Positions 8,325 to 16,362 of a stretch of 64,000 nucleotides of DNA are shown in pieces; the first letter of the stretch is position 1; every line of letters begins with the position of its first letter. The notes under the pieces were generated by a model that worked only from the letters and a program-made list of their open reading frames with translations, made no database searches and was not told where the DNA came from. The stretch covers positions 3,658,001 to 3,722,000 of the forward strand of contig OZ242030.1 of assembly GCA_965205055.1 (NCBI GenBank), written 5' to 3'. This DNA is from CBDBBY01 sp965205055 (GTDB lineage: Bacteria > Pseudomonadota > Alphaproteobacteria > Rhodobacterales > Rhodobacteraceae). The translations under genes were made by a program, and so were the position numbers.

Positions 8325-9431
8325 ATGACGGCGAAATATATCGGTACGCGGATCAAAGCGCTTCGTGAAGAGCGAGAGCTTTCCCAATGCGAACTCGCGC
8401 AGTTGTTGGGCTTCAAAAACCTGCGGACCATTTCGGACATTGAAACCGGGGCGCGCCGCGTGACGGCGGACGAGCTCATGCTCGCGGTAGAGAAGTTGGG
8501 GGTGTCGCTGAAGGATCTAACCGACCCCTTCAGGCTCACCTGTGAAGGCGGTTTCTCTTGGAGGCAAACGGGCGTAAGCGCGGAGCAGCTTCGGAAGTGC
8601 GAACGTGATGCCGGTTGCTTGATCGCCGCGTTCCGTTTCTTGGCGCCACTTGTCGGGCGCAAGTTCACGCCCAAACGCCCGGAATTCAGCTTGACCAGCC
8701 AATCGAGCTGCGAGGACGCAATGCAGGCGGGCGAACGATTCGTCGCTGATTTCAACCTCGGCGGGGTGCCGGCATCGCATTTAGCCGAAGTCATGGAGCG
8801 GGAATTGGGCATTTTGGTTCTCATGGTCGATGCCGTCGACGGCATCTCGGGGGCAGCTTGTCGGTTGCCCGAGTTGGACGCGGTTTTGATCGCGCGCGGC
8901 GAAGTCCGCGGTCGTCGCAATTTCGACCTTGCCCACGAGCTGTTCCATATTCTGACTTGGGACGCGATGCCGCCGGAATACTCCGAAGAAGCAATGGAAA
9001 CAGGGGGCAGCCGCATGGAGCGACTTGCCAATAATTTCGCGGCTGCGGTACTCATGCCAGCTTGTACGTTGAAGCAATTCGGAGATTGGTCGAACCTAAC
9101 CAAGGAGAGTTTGATCGCAAAGCTGAACTTCGCGGCAGCCGAGCTTCAGGTGACGTCCTCGGCATTAAGGTGGCGGCTTGCAGCGCTCGGCGAACTGGAG
9201 TGGGATGTGGCGAATTCTTTGCCAAGGTCTGACTTGCGCAATAATGGGCACGATGTTCCTATTGGATCACCGCCGAAACTGTTCTCAAAACCCTTTGTTG
9301 AGGTACTTGATCTTGCGATCGCTAGAGGCCATGTTTCGATTCTTAGCGTTGCCAGTCTGCTGGATCTGACCATCGATGGTTTGGCGGACCTGTTTGAAGA
9401 TCGCGGCATCGCCCATTCAATCGATCTATGA
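8325..9431 (+). CDS. XRE helix-turn-helix / ImmA-IrrE metallopeptidase protein
   Basis: 368-residue two-domain protein. Residues about 5-65 form an XRE helix-turn-helix ('QCELAQLLGFKNLRTISDIE'). A COG2856/ImmA-type zinc peptidase domain follows, with the active site HELFH at residues 204-208. Such fusions act as regulators that cleave a repressor or themselves, and are common in toxin-antitoxin, phage and mobile-element loci. The ATG at 8325 follows a purine-rich gaggaag. The C-terminal ~130 residues are not recognised. A DUF3500 gene follows on the same strand after 58 bases; whether the two work together is unclear. Confidence 0.85.
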   Translation: MTAKYIGTRIKALREERELSQCELAQLLGFKNLRTISDIETGARRVTADELMLAVEKLGVSLKDLTDPFRLTCEGGFSWRQTGVSAEQLRKCERDAGCLIAAFRFLAPLVGRKFTPKRPEFSLTSQSSCEDAMQAGERFVADFNLGGVPASHLAEVMERELGILVLMVDAVDGISGAACRLPELDAVLIARGEVRGRRNFDLAHELFHILTWDAMPPEYSEEAMETGGSRMERLANNFAAAVLMPACTLKQFGDWSNLTKESLIAKLNFAAAELQVTSSALRWRLAALGELEWDVANSLPRSDLRNNGHDVPIGSPPKLFSKPFVEVLDLAIARGHVSILSVASLLDLTIDGLADLFEDRGIAHSIDL

Positions 9432-9489
9432 CCCGACCAATAGCCCCGGCACCCAGCGACGGTAGCCCACGCAACATGGAGTATCTCAG

Positions 9490-10560
9490 ATGAGAACGAT
9501 CTCCGCAGCTGTCCTGTTCATTGTCCTTGATCTCGCCGCGTCGTCTTGCATGGCGCATGAAGCCTCCTCCCACAAGCATGCTGATCTCGTGCCGATCCCG
9601 GAGTACAGCCCTCCTTTCGGCGAAGCCAGCCCTGCGGCCTCGCTGAGAGCCGCCCAAGAGTTTCTCGCGAGCTTCGATCAGACGGCCAGAGTGCGACTCA
9701 TGTACGATCTTGACTCAAGCGAGCGGGCGGGCTGGTCCAATCTTCCCGCTAGGCGCGTCGAACGCGCGGGGATATCCGTCGGCGAGCTATCCGACGACCA
9801 GCGAACGCTGCTCTTCGACTTTCTGGCCTCCTCGCTGGGCGAAGCGGGCTATCGCAGGGTTATGGACGCCATAGCTGCCGAGGCCTTTCTGAGCGACGCT
9901 TGGACGGCCAGATTGAGGGGCTGGTCGCCCGAGAATTACTGGATCTCTTTCTTTGGCACCCCGTCCGCGTCATCTCCTTGGGGATGGCATTTCGGCGGGC
10001 ATCACCTCGCGCTGAACATGTCCATGGAAGACAACCGAGTAACGTCCATGTCGCCGACCTTCGTCGGTACCGATCCGGCCATTTTCTCCTACCGCGGAGT
10101 CGAATACGAGGCTGTGATCGACATGCAGCGGGCGGGGTACGCACTTTACGCCGCCTTGGAGACCGCGCAGAAGGCCGCAACCGATGCTGGCGTGGTGCCC
10201 GACAGGCTTCGCACCGGTCCTGGCAAGGACGGCGTCATTCCTCCGGAAATGGGACTGAACGCAGCCGACATGACCGAAGAACAGAAGGCACTGCTCTTGG
10301 CTGTCGTCAAGCTATGGGTCTCGATTCAGCCATCCGAGAGCGCCGAACGCAGAATGACGGAAATCAAGGCCGACCTGGACCGGACACGTTTTGCCTGGAC
10401 TGGCACGAACGAGGTCAACACTCCGACCTACATGATCATACGGGGTACAAGCGTAATCATCGAGCTCCTTTCGACGGGCGGAAGTAGCCGCAGCGGCGAG
10501 GGGCACATCCACACCGTGTATCGAAATCCGACGATGGAATACGGCGGCCGAGGTCCGTGA
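9490..10560 (+). CDS. Secreted DUF3500 family protein
   Basis: 356 residues. An N-terminal signal peptide with a hydrophobic core ('AAVLFIVLDLAA') is probably cleaved after residue ~22. The rest matches the DUF3500 family pattern, including the Trp/His-rich 'WGWHFGGHHLALNMSM' and a second conserved stretch near the C-terminus ('HIHTVYRNPTMEYG'). The function of the family is unknown; the histidine-rich motifs suggest metal binding, and export is predicted. The gene is full length. An IS630 transposase remnant on the opposite strand abuts its stop codon, so the downstream flank has been disturbed by transposition. Confidence 0.75.
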   Translation: MRTISAAVLFIVLDLAASSCMAHEASSHKHADLVPIPEYSPPFGEASPAASLRAAQEFLASFDQTARVRLMYDLDSSERAGWSNLPARRVERAGISVGELSDDQRTLLFDFLASSLGEAGYRRVMDAIAAEAFLSDAWTARLRGWSPENYWISFFGTPSASSPWGWHFGGHHLALNMSMEDNRVTSMSPTFVGTDPAIFSYRGVEYEAVIDMQRAGYALYAALETAQKAATDAGVVPDRLRTGPGKDGVIPPEMGLNAADMTEEQKALLLAVVKLWVSIQPSESAERRMTEIKADLDRTRFAWTGTNEVNTPTYMIIRGTSVIIELLSTGGSSRSGEGHIHTVYRNPTMEYGGRGP

Positions 10561-10980
10561 TGTTTCGTGGCTCGGCAAGGATGCTTTGCACCGTTGACGC
10601 CCCGATGCTGACCTCTTTCGCCAGGGCGCGCACCGTCCAGTGCGTCTCCTCCGGCGCAGGGCGCTGCGTCAGCTCCACCAGCTCAAGGACCTTCGCCTCG
10701 GACGTCCGAGGCGTCCCCGACTTGCGCGTCTTGTTGCGCAGAAGGCCACCCACCCCTCCTCCATGAACCGCTCCTAACAGCGCCAGACCGTCGCCTTCGT
10801 AACGCCCGCACCGGTCGCGGGCACCATCGTTCCCAAGCCGTCGTCCGTCAGAAGTTTGATCCGCGCCCGACGCCCGCGCTTCATCCGGCTTTTGCCGTCG
10901 GTCGTGATCGCCTCAGGCCGTTCGCGCTGCTCGTCCGAAACCTTGCAGTCCACTCCCGTCCGTATCGTCCTGTCTCTCGT
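10557..10980 (-). pseudogene. IS630-family transposase, N-terminal remnant
   Basis: Read on the minus strand, this stretch encodes the N-terminal helix-turn-helix part of an IS630 transposase in pieces: 'LLTDDGLGTMVPATGAGV' and 'TKATVWRC', then a stop codon, 'ERFMEEG', a frameshift, and 'GGLLRNKTRKSGTP' to 'HWTVRALAKEVSIGASTVQS'. The reading then breaks off before the catalytic DDE domain, at the end of the DUF3500 gene. It is therefore truncated, has an internal stop and a frameshift, and cannot be functional. It is not closely similar to the intact IS630 element at 43.6-44.6 kb. Confidence 0.75.
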
Positions 10981-11034
10981 TTGCCCCGCGCCGCCTTTGC
11001 AAGCTCTATGGCGTTCAATGGGTTGAACAAGCCA

Positions 11035-11152
11035 CTAGAGCGTTTTTCACTTAGGTGGAACCAGTTTAGTCTGGGAATTCTCCAATGTCAGTTGGGTCAT
11101 AAAGGGATACGGAATGGGAACTGTGGCTCCGCCTAAGTGAAAAACGCTCTAG
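11035..11152. repeat. 118-bp palindromic mini-element with 21-bp terminal inverted repeats
   Basis: Bases 11035-11055 and 11132-11152 are perfect 21-base inverted repeats, beginning ctagagcg and ending cgctctag, around a 76-base non-coding centre whose flanks are also partly complementary. The outer TA dinucleotides and the TAGAGCG ends recall IS630-mobilised elements. The overall pattern also resembles the palindromic intergenic units common in Rhizobiales. It lies between the IS630 remnant and the herA-like gene. Confidence 0.75.
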
Positions 11153-11373
11153 CAAATCCGCGAGGGCGTTGGTCAACACTTGCTCGGTCGCAACGTTGGC
11201 GCGTCTAGTAATATAATATATGCCTACTACAGCAAAATCAGACCAACCGATTAGACCGCGCAGTTGATCCTGGATTGGACGAAAAAGTGCATGTTGGACT
11301 ATCGTCAAGAGAATTGATTTTCAGCAAACTTGCGGCCTTGGGTGATACTACCGTTGTCAGATGGAATACCGAG

Positions 11374-13122
11374 TTACTGATTGCTCTGCCGCCGCCAAGA
11401 ATGAACTGCGTTCTCGGCTCCAGCTACTGGCACGGCATCTCTTCTCCAACGATCCCAGAAATCCACAGTTGCACTGCTTGGCTTGAAGCGCGGCTCTGAT
11501 ACCACTACCCGAGTTGGCAGTAGGCTCGCATCGCCAACGACGAGAGCCTCTCCAATATCTAATACCGGCAATAGATCACTGAAGCCGCCGAGACTGTCCG
11601 GTAGCAATCTTTTGATGACACTCTGATCGTCGCCGTTAGTGAGCCGCATGGCGATTACGTTGTTGCACTGACTCAGAACGGTGCGGTTAACCTCGGATGG
11701 TCTCTGACTGATCACAACGAGTCCGACACCATATTTCCGTCCCTCCTTGGCGATGCGCTCAAATATTCCGACGGAAATCTCGTCTGCAGACTCTGAAGAC
11801 GCGCGCTCTGGAATATAGAGGTGTGCTTCGTCGCAAAACAGAGCAATAGGGTGACGGCTTTCTAGCGGTGTCCACTGACTCACTGTGAAGATCAGTCGGG
11901 CAATGAGACTAACCATTAAGGGCAGGATATCGGATGGTACTTCTGAGAAGTCAATAACCTTTATGCCGCCCCTGCCGTCATCTTGCGATCCACGCCCACC
12001 TATGAGAAAATGAGTGACACCAGGCAGCCATGCCATGTCCATACAGGCTGGAGGTGGCTGAAAAATGAACCCAAGGCGGCGATCATTACGCTTTGCCTCG
12101 AACCTCGCGATTAGACGGCTTAGCTTGTCGAAGTAAGGTCCTTGTTTTTCTCGATTGTTAGCTCCGGGTACCATCTGCGTATTCAGATCTGAAAGATCCC
12201 GGTGGACAGTATCAATATTAAACGGCACAGGGCTGTCGATGGTAAAGTTTGCCAATATATCAGCGTGTTGCTTTGGGTCCAACATGGTTCGCTTTGCGTC
12301 GGTAATGCAGCGTGTCATAAGCATTGCTTGATTTGGCGCGCTCTGGTCGGAGCGATCAACAAACAAGCTGACCAATGCCTCGTATCCCAAGAGCCAGAAA
12401 GGCAAGTGCAAAACGCCATCGGCAAAGTCCCGATTTTGCCCGATGTCACTTGGACCTGCAATGCGCAGATGGCGAAACTCATCACTATTCAGTGTCTGAT
12501 ATTCGCCATGGATATCAAACAATACCGCATTTGCCTGAGGAAGCTCGGCAATTCGATCGAGAAGTCGCGCGGTTGTGTAGGATTTCCCACTGCCAGTGCT
12601 ACCAACAACAATGGAATGGCGTTGAAAAAGACGGTTTCCGTTGAGCAGTGCTCGCGCGTCCTCGTCCAATGCGTAACGACCCAGATCAAGTTGAGGACCA
12701 TCGCCGGAAATTTGGGATATCACTTGCATAAAATCCGTAAGGCGCTGACCCTCTAGTGAAAAGCAATCAGCATCAATTTCAGGAACGGTTTCAAGCGTCC
12801 GTTTGAAGAGGTTCTCTTTAAGTCCTTCCTTGTCCACAAGTGTTCCAATCAAAGCAACGCGAACCAAGTTGTTTTCGGGTAGAACCGCCTCTGGGTCTTC
12901 CTCGGTTCCTTCAGTGTCCGTAGCGTCACCCGCTTTACGAGTTATCCGTGATACAATACCAATTAAGTGCTGTCCCGCTTTTGAGCTTTTTATTGCTGTG
13001 AGTCTGTTAACCTGAATTCGTTTTAGGCGTTCAAGCTCATCCACACGTACCGTTACGGTCGCAGTATCAACGGCTATTATCTTGCCGAGGCTTTCGTCAT
13101 CATTGAAATCCAATATCTTCAT
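11374..13122 (-). CDS. HerA-family ATPase of a SIR2-HerA defence system
   Basis: 582-residue ATPase of the HerA/FtsK superfamily. The first ~60 residues form a beta-rich HAS-barrel-like domain. Walker A is 'GSTGSGKS' (174-181) and Walker B is 'IALFCDEAH' with Asp431-Glu432, followed by the conserved 'QRPSEVNRTVLSQCNN' sensor region. It starts 9 bases after the stop of the SIR2-domain gene on the same strand, so the two are one operon. SIR2-HerA pairs are known anti-phage systems in which the hexameric ATPase and a SIR2 NADase form one complex that depletes NAD or degrades nucleic acid on infection. Both genes look intact. Confidence 0.88.
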   Translation of the reverse strand: MKILDFNDDESLGKIIAVDTATVTVRVDELERLKRIQVNRLTAIKSSKAGQHLIGIVSRITRKAGDATDTEGTEEDPEAVLPENNLVRVALIGTLVDKEGLKENLFKRTLETVPEIDADCFSLEGQRLTDFMQVISQISGDGPQLDLGRYALDEDARALLNGNRLFQRHSIVVGSTGSGKSYTTARLLDRIAELPQANAVLFDIHGEYQTLNSDEFRHLRIAGPSDIGQNRDFADGVLHLPFWLLGYEALVSLFVDRSDQSAPNQAMLMTRCITDAKRTMLDPKQHADILANFTIDSPVPFNIDTVHRDLSDLNTQMVPGANNREKQGPYFDKLSRLIARFEAKRNDRRLGFIFQPPPACMDMAWLPGVTHFLIGGRGSQDDGRGGIKVIDFSEVPSDILPLMVSLIARLIFTVSQWTPLESRHPIALFCDEAHLYIPERASSESADEISVGIFERIAKEGRKYGVGLVVISQRPSEVNRTVLSQCNNVIAMRLTNGDDQSVIKRLLPDSLGGFSDLLPVLDIGEALVVGDASLLPTRVVVSEPRFKPSSATVDFWDRWRRDAVPVAGAENAVHSWRRQSNQ

Positions 13123-13131
13123 TGCCTGCTC

Positions 13132-14157
13132 CTAAAAGCCGATCAGTTCGTTCAAAGCTGCCAACTCCCAATATTTTCTGCCCATTACTAACACACCATC
13201 GGGGTTGTCGCGATTGTAGACCATGGTCCCATCTTCATGGTCTTCAAGTGCGATGTAGTGACGTCCGGCTTTGTTCTGCAAAAAGGTTTTGGCTTCGGAT
13301 GTCAGGATCTGTGCTGTCACCAGGATCGGTGTGTCGTGAACTCGGCATCGTGTCTCAAGTTTCGGGTGGATGTGACTGTCACGGAATCCATAGCCAATGC
13401 ACATAAATGCCCTTGCATCCTTCAGGACGCGATCAGCACCTTGAATTGCGCTCCGAAACGGCTCGTCATAAGTTCGCTGATACTTGATCACTCCTGGTGT
13501 AACTATCAGAGGCACGAGTCCGTCCGGTATTTCGCTAGTTATAGGGGTTGACAGAACGTCGCCTTGGGCGTCGGAAAACCAATCGAGGGAGCCGTGAACC
13601 TTCCAAACTGTCACCGTCCGAGCCGTGTTTCTTCCTTGTTTGAACACAAGGTTTTCCGCACCATCGGCGCCACGCAGGTATCCTGGTAGAAAGCCTGTGT
13701 TGTGAATATATCCTCCAGAATCAGCGGCATATTCGGCGACCCGGTCGTAATTGGTGGTTACAACATGAATGTTCCGTGTCGTGCTACTAAACAACCCGGA
13801 AAATAGTTTGCTCAATGGAAAGATCGACTTGTTTCTGATCGCTAATTTCAGAAGACAGTAGTCGTCAGCGGCAATGAAATCCCAAGTACTTCGGACAATC
13901 TTATCAACCAATGTGGCGGGGAGATTCCCGTTTTCGAGCGCAGCTTCCAAGTGATTGTCGTGGTCTAGGGCGGTCTTCACCAATTGCCACTGGGTTTCCT
14001 CTAGACCTTGTTCTGGCTCCACTTTTTCATGAAGCCAAACCGCTAAATCCCTCATGCCACGGATCCCGTGGGGGATCGACGCGCCACTTCCCAAGACTAT
14101 CACCGGGATTTTCTGTGCACAGGTCTGGCACAGCTTTGCGAGCTCCTCTAGTTCCAT
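13132..14157 (-). CDS. SIR2-domain NADase of a SIR2-HerA defence system
   Basis: 341 residues from ATG 14157. The frame is open further upstream, with another ATG at 14268, but that part runs into a dispersed repeat and looks non-coding; 14157 places the SIR2 nucleotide-binding motif 'VLGSGASIPHG' at residues 21-31, as usual. The conserved 'TTNYD' (134-138) and 'KVHGSLDW' (His188) supply the active-site Asn and His of the SIR2 fold. There is no signal peptide or membrane segment. It is followed by the HerA-like ATPase after 9 bases. Together they form a two-gene abortive-infection type defence operon flanked by mobile-element debris on both sides. Confidence 0.87.
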   Translation of the reverse strand: MELEELAKLCQTCAQKIPVIVLGSGASIPHGIRGMRDLAVWLHEKVEPEQGLEETQWQLVKTALDHDNHLEAALENGNLPATLVDKIVRSTWDFIAADDYCLLKLAIRNKSIFPLSKLFSGLFSSTTRNIHVVTTNYDRVAEYAADSGGYIHNTGFLPGYLRGADGAENLVFKQGRNTARTVTVWKVHGSLDWFSDAQGDVLSTPITSEIPDGLVPLIVTPGVIKYQRTYDEPFRSAIQGADRVLKDARAFMCIGYGFRDSHIHPKLETRCRVHDTPILVTAQILTSEAKTFLQNKAGRHYIALEDHEDGTMVYNRDNPDGVLVMGRKYWELAALNELIGF

Positions 14158-14270
14158 GCTGCTCAGAAACTGCCTAGTATTTAGTTCTATTTGCTGGGTG
14201 AGTAGCGTTGAGTTTAGCACAACTTGGCATGATCCACAAATCTTCAAGCACTGAAGGATGCGTCTCATGT

Positions 14271-14400
14271 TTGGCGTGAAACACCTCCTCCGTTGGGCAC
14301 ACGTCACCCAATCCCCAGCTGTACCATACCGGGGTTGAAGGCGGCTGCGGACTTTCGCTCTCCGGCCCCGGGATTGTATCTGCGGACGGCCCCCGTCAGG
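14271..14400 (+). repeat. Dispersed repeat, copy A
   Basis: This ~130-base stretch upstream of the SIR2 gene aligns along its length with 61605-61738 in the same orientation. Both begin ttggcgtgaaaca, share tccccag, gtctgcgg or gctgcgg, and end cggcccccgt. By eye about three quarters of positions match. Weaker similarity may continue to about 14450. No transposase reading was recognised in either copy, so it may be the end of an old insertion sequence or a non-autonomous element. Confidence 0.6.
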
Positions 14401-14764
14401 TGTGTTGTGTCGCATCCTGTACGGCGGCCGGAGGCTTGATGCCGAAGTCCTCCATCAGTTAAGTGCCGATAATGCCGCAGTTTCGGTCGGGCATGTCAAG
14501 GACCAGTTTCGAGGCCCGCCGCGCAGGGATGGACGGCATTCATGCTGTTTTTGGTGCCGCTCTTCGGAAACTATCATTCCGCTTGCTCCTTGGTATTGAA
14601 TGCTCGAGGGTAGAAGCGAGGGGCGCGGCGGAATCCGTTTTTGGGTTGGGCGGTTTTGCGCTTTCACGCTTCTCCCGGATTTGGTGTTTCAAGGGTTGCA
14701 ATAACTGCCTGACCATGAATGATAAACGCACCCGCTTGTCGAATTCGCTATTGCATAATTTAAT
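14401..14764. other. Intergenic region without a gene
   Basis: This stretch lies between the dispersed repeat and the convergent end of the aromatic operon. Nothing convincing was seen. Short open frames here have no recognisable content. Confidence 0.45.
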
Positions 14765-15649
14765 TCAGCCGTCGTTGGGAGCCAACACAAAGTTATGCTC
14801 GACATCGTAATATAGCCCCTCGAACCCGTTCTCGACCTGTTTGGCCGAGTCTTCGATGGGTTTGAACTTGGCCATCAGGCTTTCTTTCACGCCAAAGACC
14901 GCATCGGAGTTGATGTAAGGGTCGTCCGGGTCGAAGATATGCGTCGTCAGCGGATCGTAGCCGTCCTTCGATATGATGTAGTGGAAATGCGCCGGCCGGT
15001 ACGGATGGCGCCCGAGCTTGTCGAGGAGCTGCCCCACCGGTCCGTCGTCCGGAATCGGATAGAACTTGGGCTTCACCGCCTTGAACCAATAGCGCCCGTC
15101 GGGCCCGGTGGCGAACTTGCCGCGCAAATTGAAATCGGGCTGGATGCCCTTTTGCTGGACGTCGTAGAAGCCTTCGTCGTTGGCCTGCCACACATCTATG
15201 GTCACGCCTTGCAGCGGGTTGCCGTCCGTGTCGAGGATCCGTCCATGCACCAGCATCGGTTCGCCCTTTCCGTCCAAGCAAATGTTCGCGCCCATCTCCA
15301 GCTCCGGCGCGCCTTTGATGTGGAACGGCCCCAGCACCGTGTTCTCTGACGCGCCTGTGGGCCGGCGCGAGTTGATCGCATCCACGAGCATTGAAACCCC
15401 GAATATGTCGCTGAGCAGAATGAACTCCTGCCGCCAGTCGTTGCACATGTGTCCGGTATTTGTGAGGAACAGGATCGCTTTCATCCATTCCTCCCGGCTG
15501 GGTTCGACTTCCTTCACGGCGGCGTGCAGGTGGCGGACAATGGCAGCCATCACCTCTTTCAGACGCGGATCGGTGCATTTTTCCATGCTCCCGATCACGA
15601 CCTCCGCGCTGTTGGTCTCCGTGAAATATCCTTTTTCATGCGCGCCCAT
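14765..15649 (-). CDS. Intradiol ring-cleavage dioxygenase (hydroxyquinol/catechol 1,2-dioxygenase type)
   Basis: 294 residues from ATG 15649, which follows AAGGAGG by 5 bases. The N-terminal helical dimerisation domain ('MEKCTDPRLKEVMAAIVRHL') is that of catechol/hydroxyquinol 1,2-dioxygenases. The non-heme Fe(III) ligands are visible: Tyr162 ('EGFYDVQ'), Tyr197 ('PKFYPIPDDGP'), His221 and His223 ('RPAHFHYII'). The enzyme opens the ring between two hydroxyls. With a maleylacetate reductase in the same operon, hydroxyquinol (giving maleylacetate) or a chlorocatechol is the more likely substrate than catechol; no cycloisomerase or dienelactone hydrolase is present, which favours hydroxyquinol. 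It is the last gene of a minus-strand operon that begins at 24014. Confidence 0.88.
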   Translation of the reverse strand: MGAHEKGYFTETNSAEVVIGSMEKCTDPRLKEVMAAIVRHLHAAVKEVEPSREEWMKAILFLTNTGHMCNDWRQEFILLSDIFGVSMLVDAINSRRPTGASENTVLGPFHIKGAPELEMGANICLDGKGEPMLVHGRILDTDGNPLQGVTIDVWQANDEGFYDVQQKGIQPDFNLRGKFATGPDGRYWFKAVKPKFYPIPDDGPVGQLLDKLGRHPYRPAHFHYIISKDGYDPLTTHIFDPDDPYINSDAVFGVKESLMAKFKPIEDSAKQVENGFEGLYYDVEHNFVLAPNDG

Positions 15650-15693
15650 GACGCCCTCCTTCTTCAGATGCGGGAGCTTGGCCCCGAATTCAA

Positions 15694-16347
15694 TCAAACG
15701 GCTTGTTCGCGGCGGTGTCCCGGCAGATCCGGCTCGTCTTTCGTGGCGATCGCGAAACCTGGCCTTGCGCGCTGCTCGTTCAGCCAGTCAGCCAGTTTGT
15801 CGGGAACCGGAATCCCGAGCGCCATGCCTTGCATGCGGTTCAGGCCGATGGCGAGCGCGATGTCGGCCAGCGTGAACGCCGAACCGGCGAGGTATCGCGA
15901 CTGCTCCAGCCGGTCCGCTGCTCGCCGAGTGAACTCGGCGGCTTGCTTCATGGCGTCTTGCGCTGCCGGTGCGTCGGCGGGCAGGTTCTTTTCTCGAACC
16001 ACGTCCAGAAACAGCATTCGAACGGGAGGCCAGAAGACCAGAGCGAACCAGTCCAGCCAGCAATCGACCCGCGCCATCGTGCTGTCATCGGAGCCGTAAA
16101 GAGCGCCGCGGCGGCGCGCGAGGTGCCGCATGATCGCTTGGCTCTCATAGAGCGAAAAGTCCCCTTCCTGCCAAACCGGCACCGTTCCGTTCGGATTGAG
16201 GGCAAGAAACCAATCGGCATCGTTGCCGCCGAATTCTCCGGCGAGCGGGCGATGATCGGGACGGATATCCAGTTCGGCGCAAGTCCAAAGCACTTTTTGG
16301 ACATTGCTCGAACTGCCTCTGCCCCACAGTATCGGGCGGTCGTTCAT
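15694..16347 (-). CDS. Glutathione S-transferase family protein
   Basis: 217 residues from ATG 16347, preceded at good spacing by GGAGAG; ATG 16353 is the alternative. The N-terminal thioredoxin-like domain starts 'MNDRPILWGRGSSSNVQKVL', with the Ser-rich active-site loop, and has 'NPNGTVPVWQEGDFSLYES', the glutathione-binding cis-Pro and Glu-Ser motif. An all-helical C-terminal domain follows. GSTs in aromatic operons can dehalogenate hydroquinones, isomerise ring-cleavage products or scavenge reactive quinones. It lies between the FAD monooxygenase (15 bases upstream) and the dioxygenase (44 bases downstream) and is clearly part of the same operon. Confidence 0.85.
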   Translation of the reverse strand: MNDRPILWGRGSSSNVQKVLWTCAELDIRPDHRPLAGEFGGNDADWFLALNPNGTVPVWQEGDFSLYESQAIMRHLARRRGALYGSDDSTMARVDCWLDWFALVFWPPVRMLFLDVVREKNLPADAPAAQDAMKQAAEFTRRAADRLEQSRYLAGSAFTLADIALAIGLNRMQGMALGIPVPDKLADWLNEQRARPGFAIATKDEPDLPGHRREQAV

Positions 16348-16362
16348 TTGCATGCTCTCCAA

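Noticed and set aside
14158..14415. Longer N-terminus for the SIR2 protein
   Set aside because: The extra 86 codons run through the dispersed repeat, are Arg-rich and do not resemble the family.
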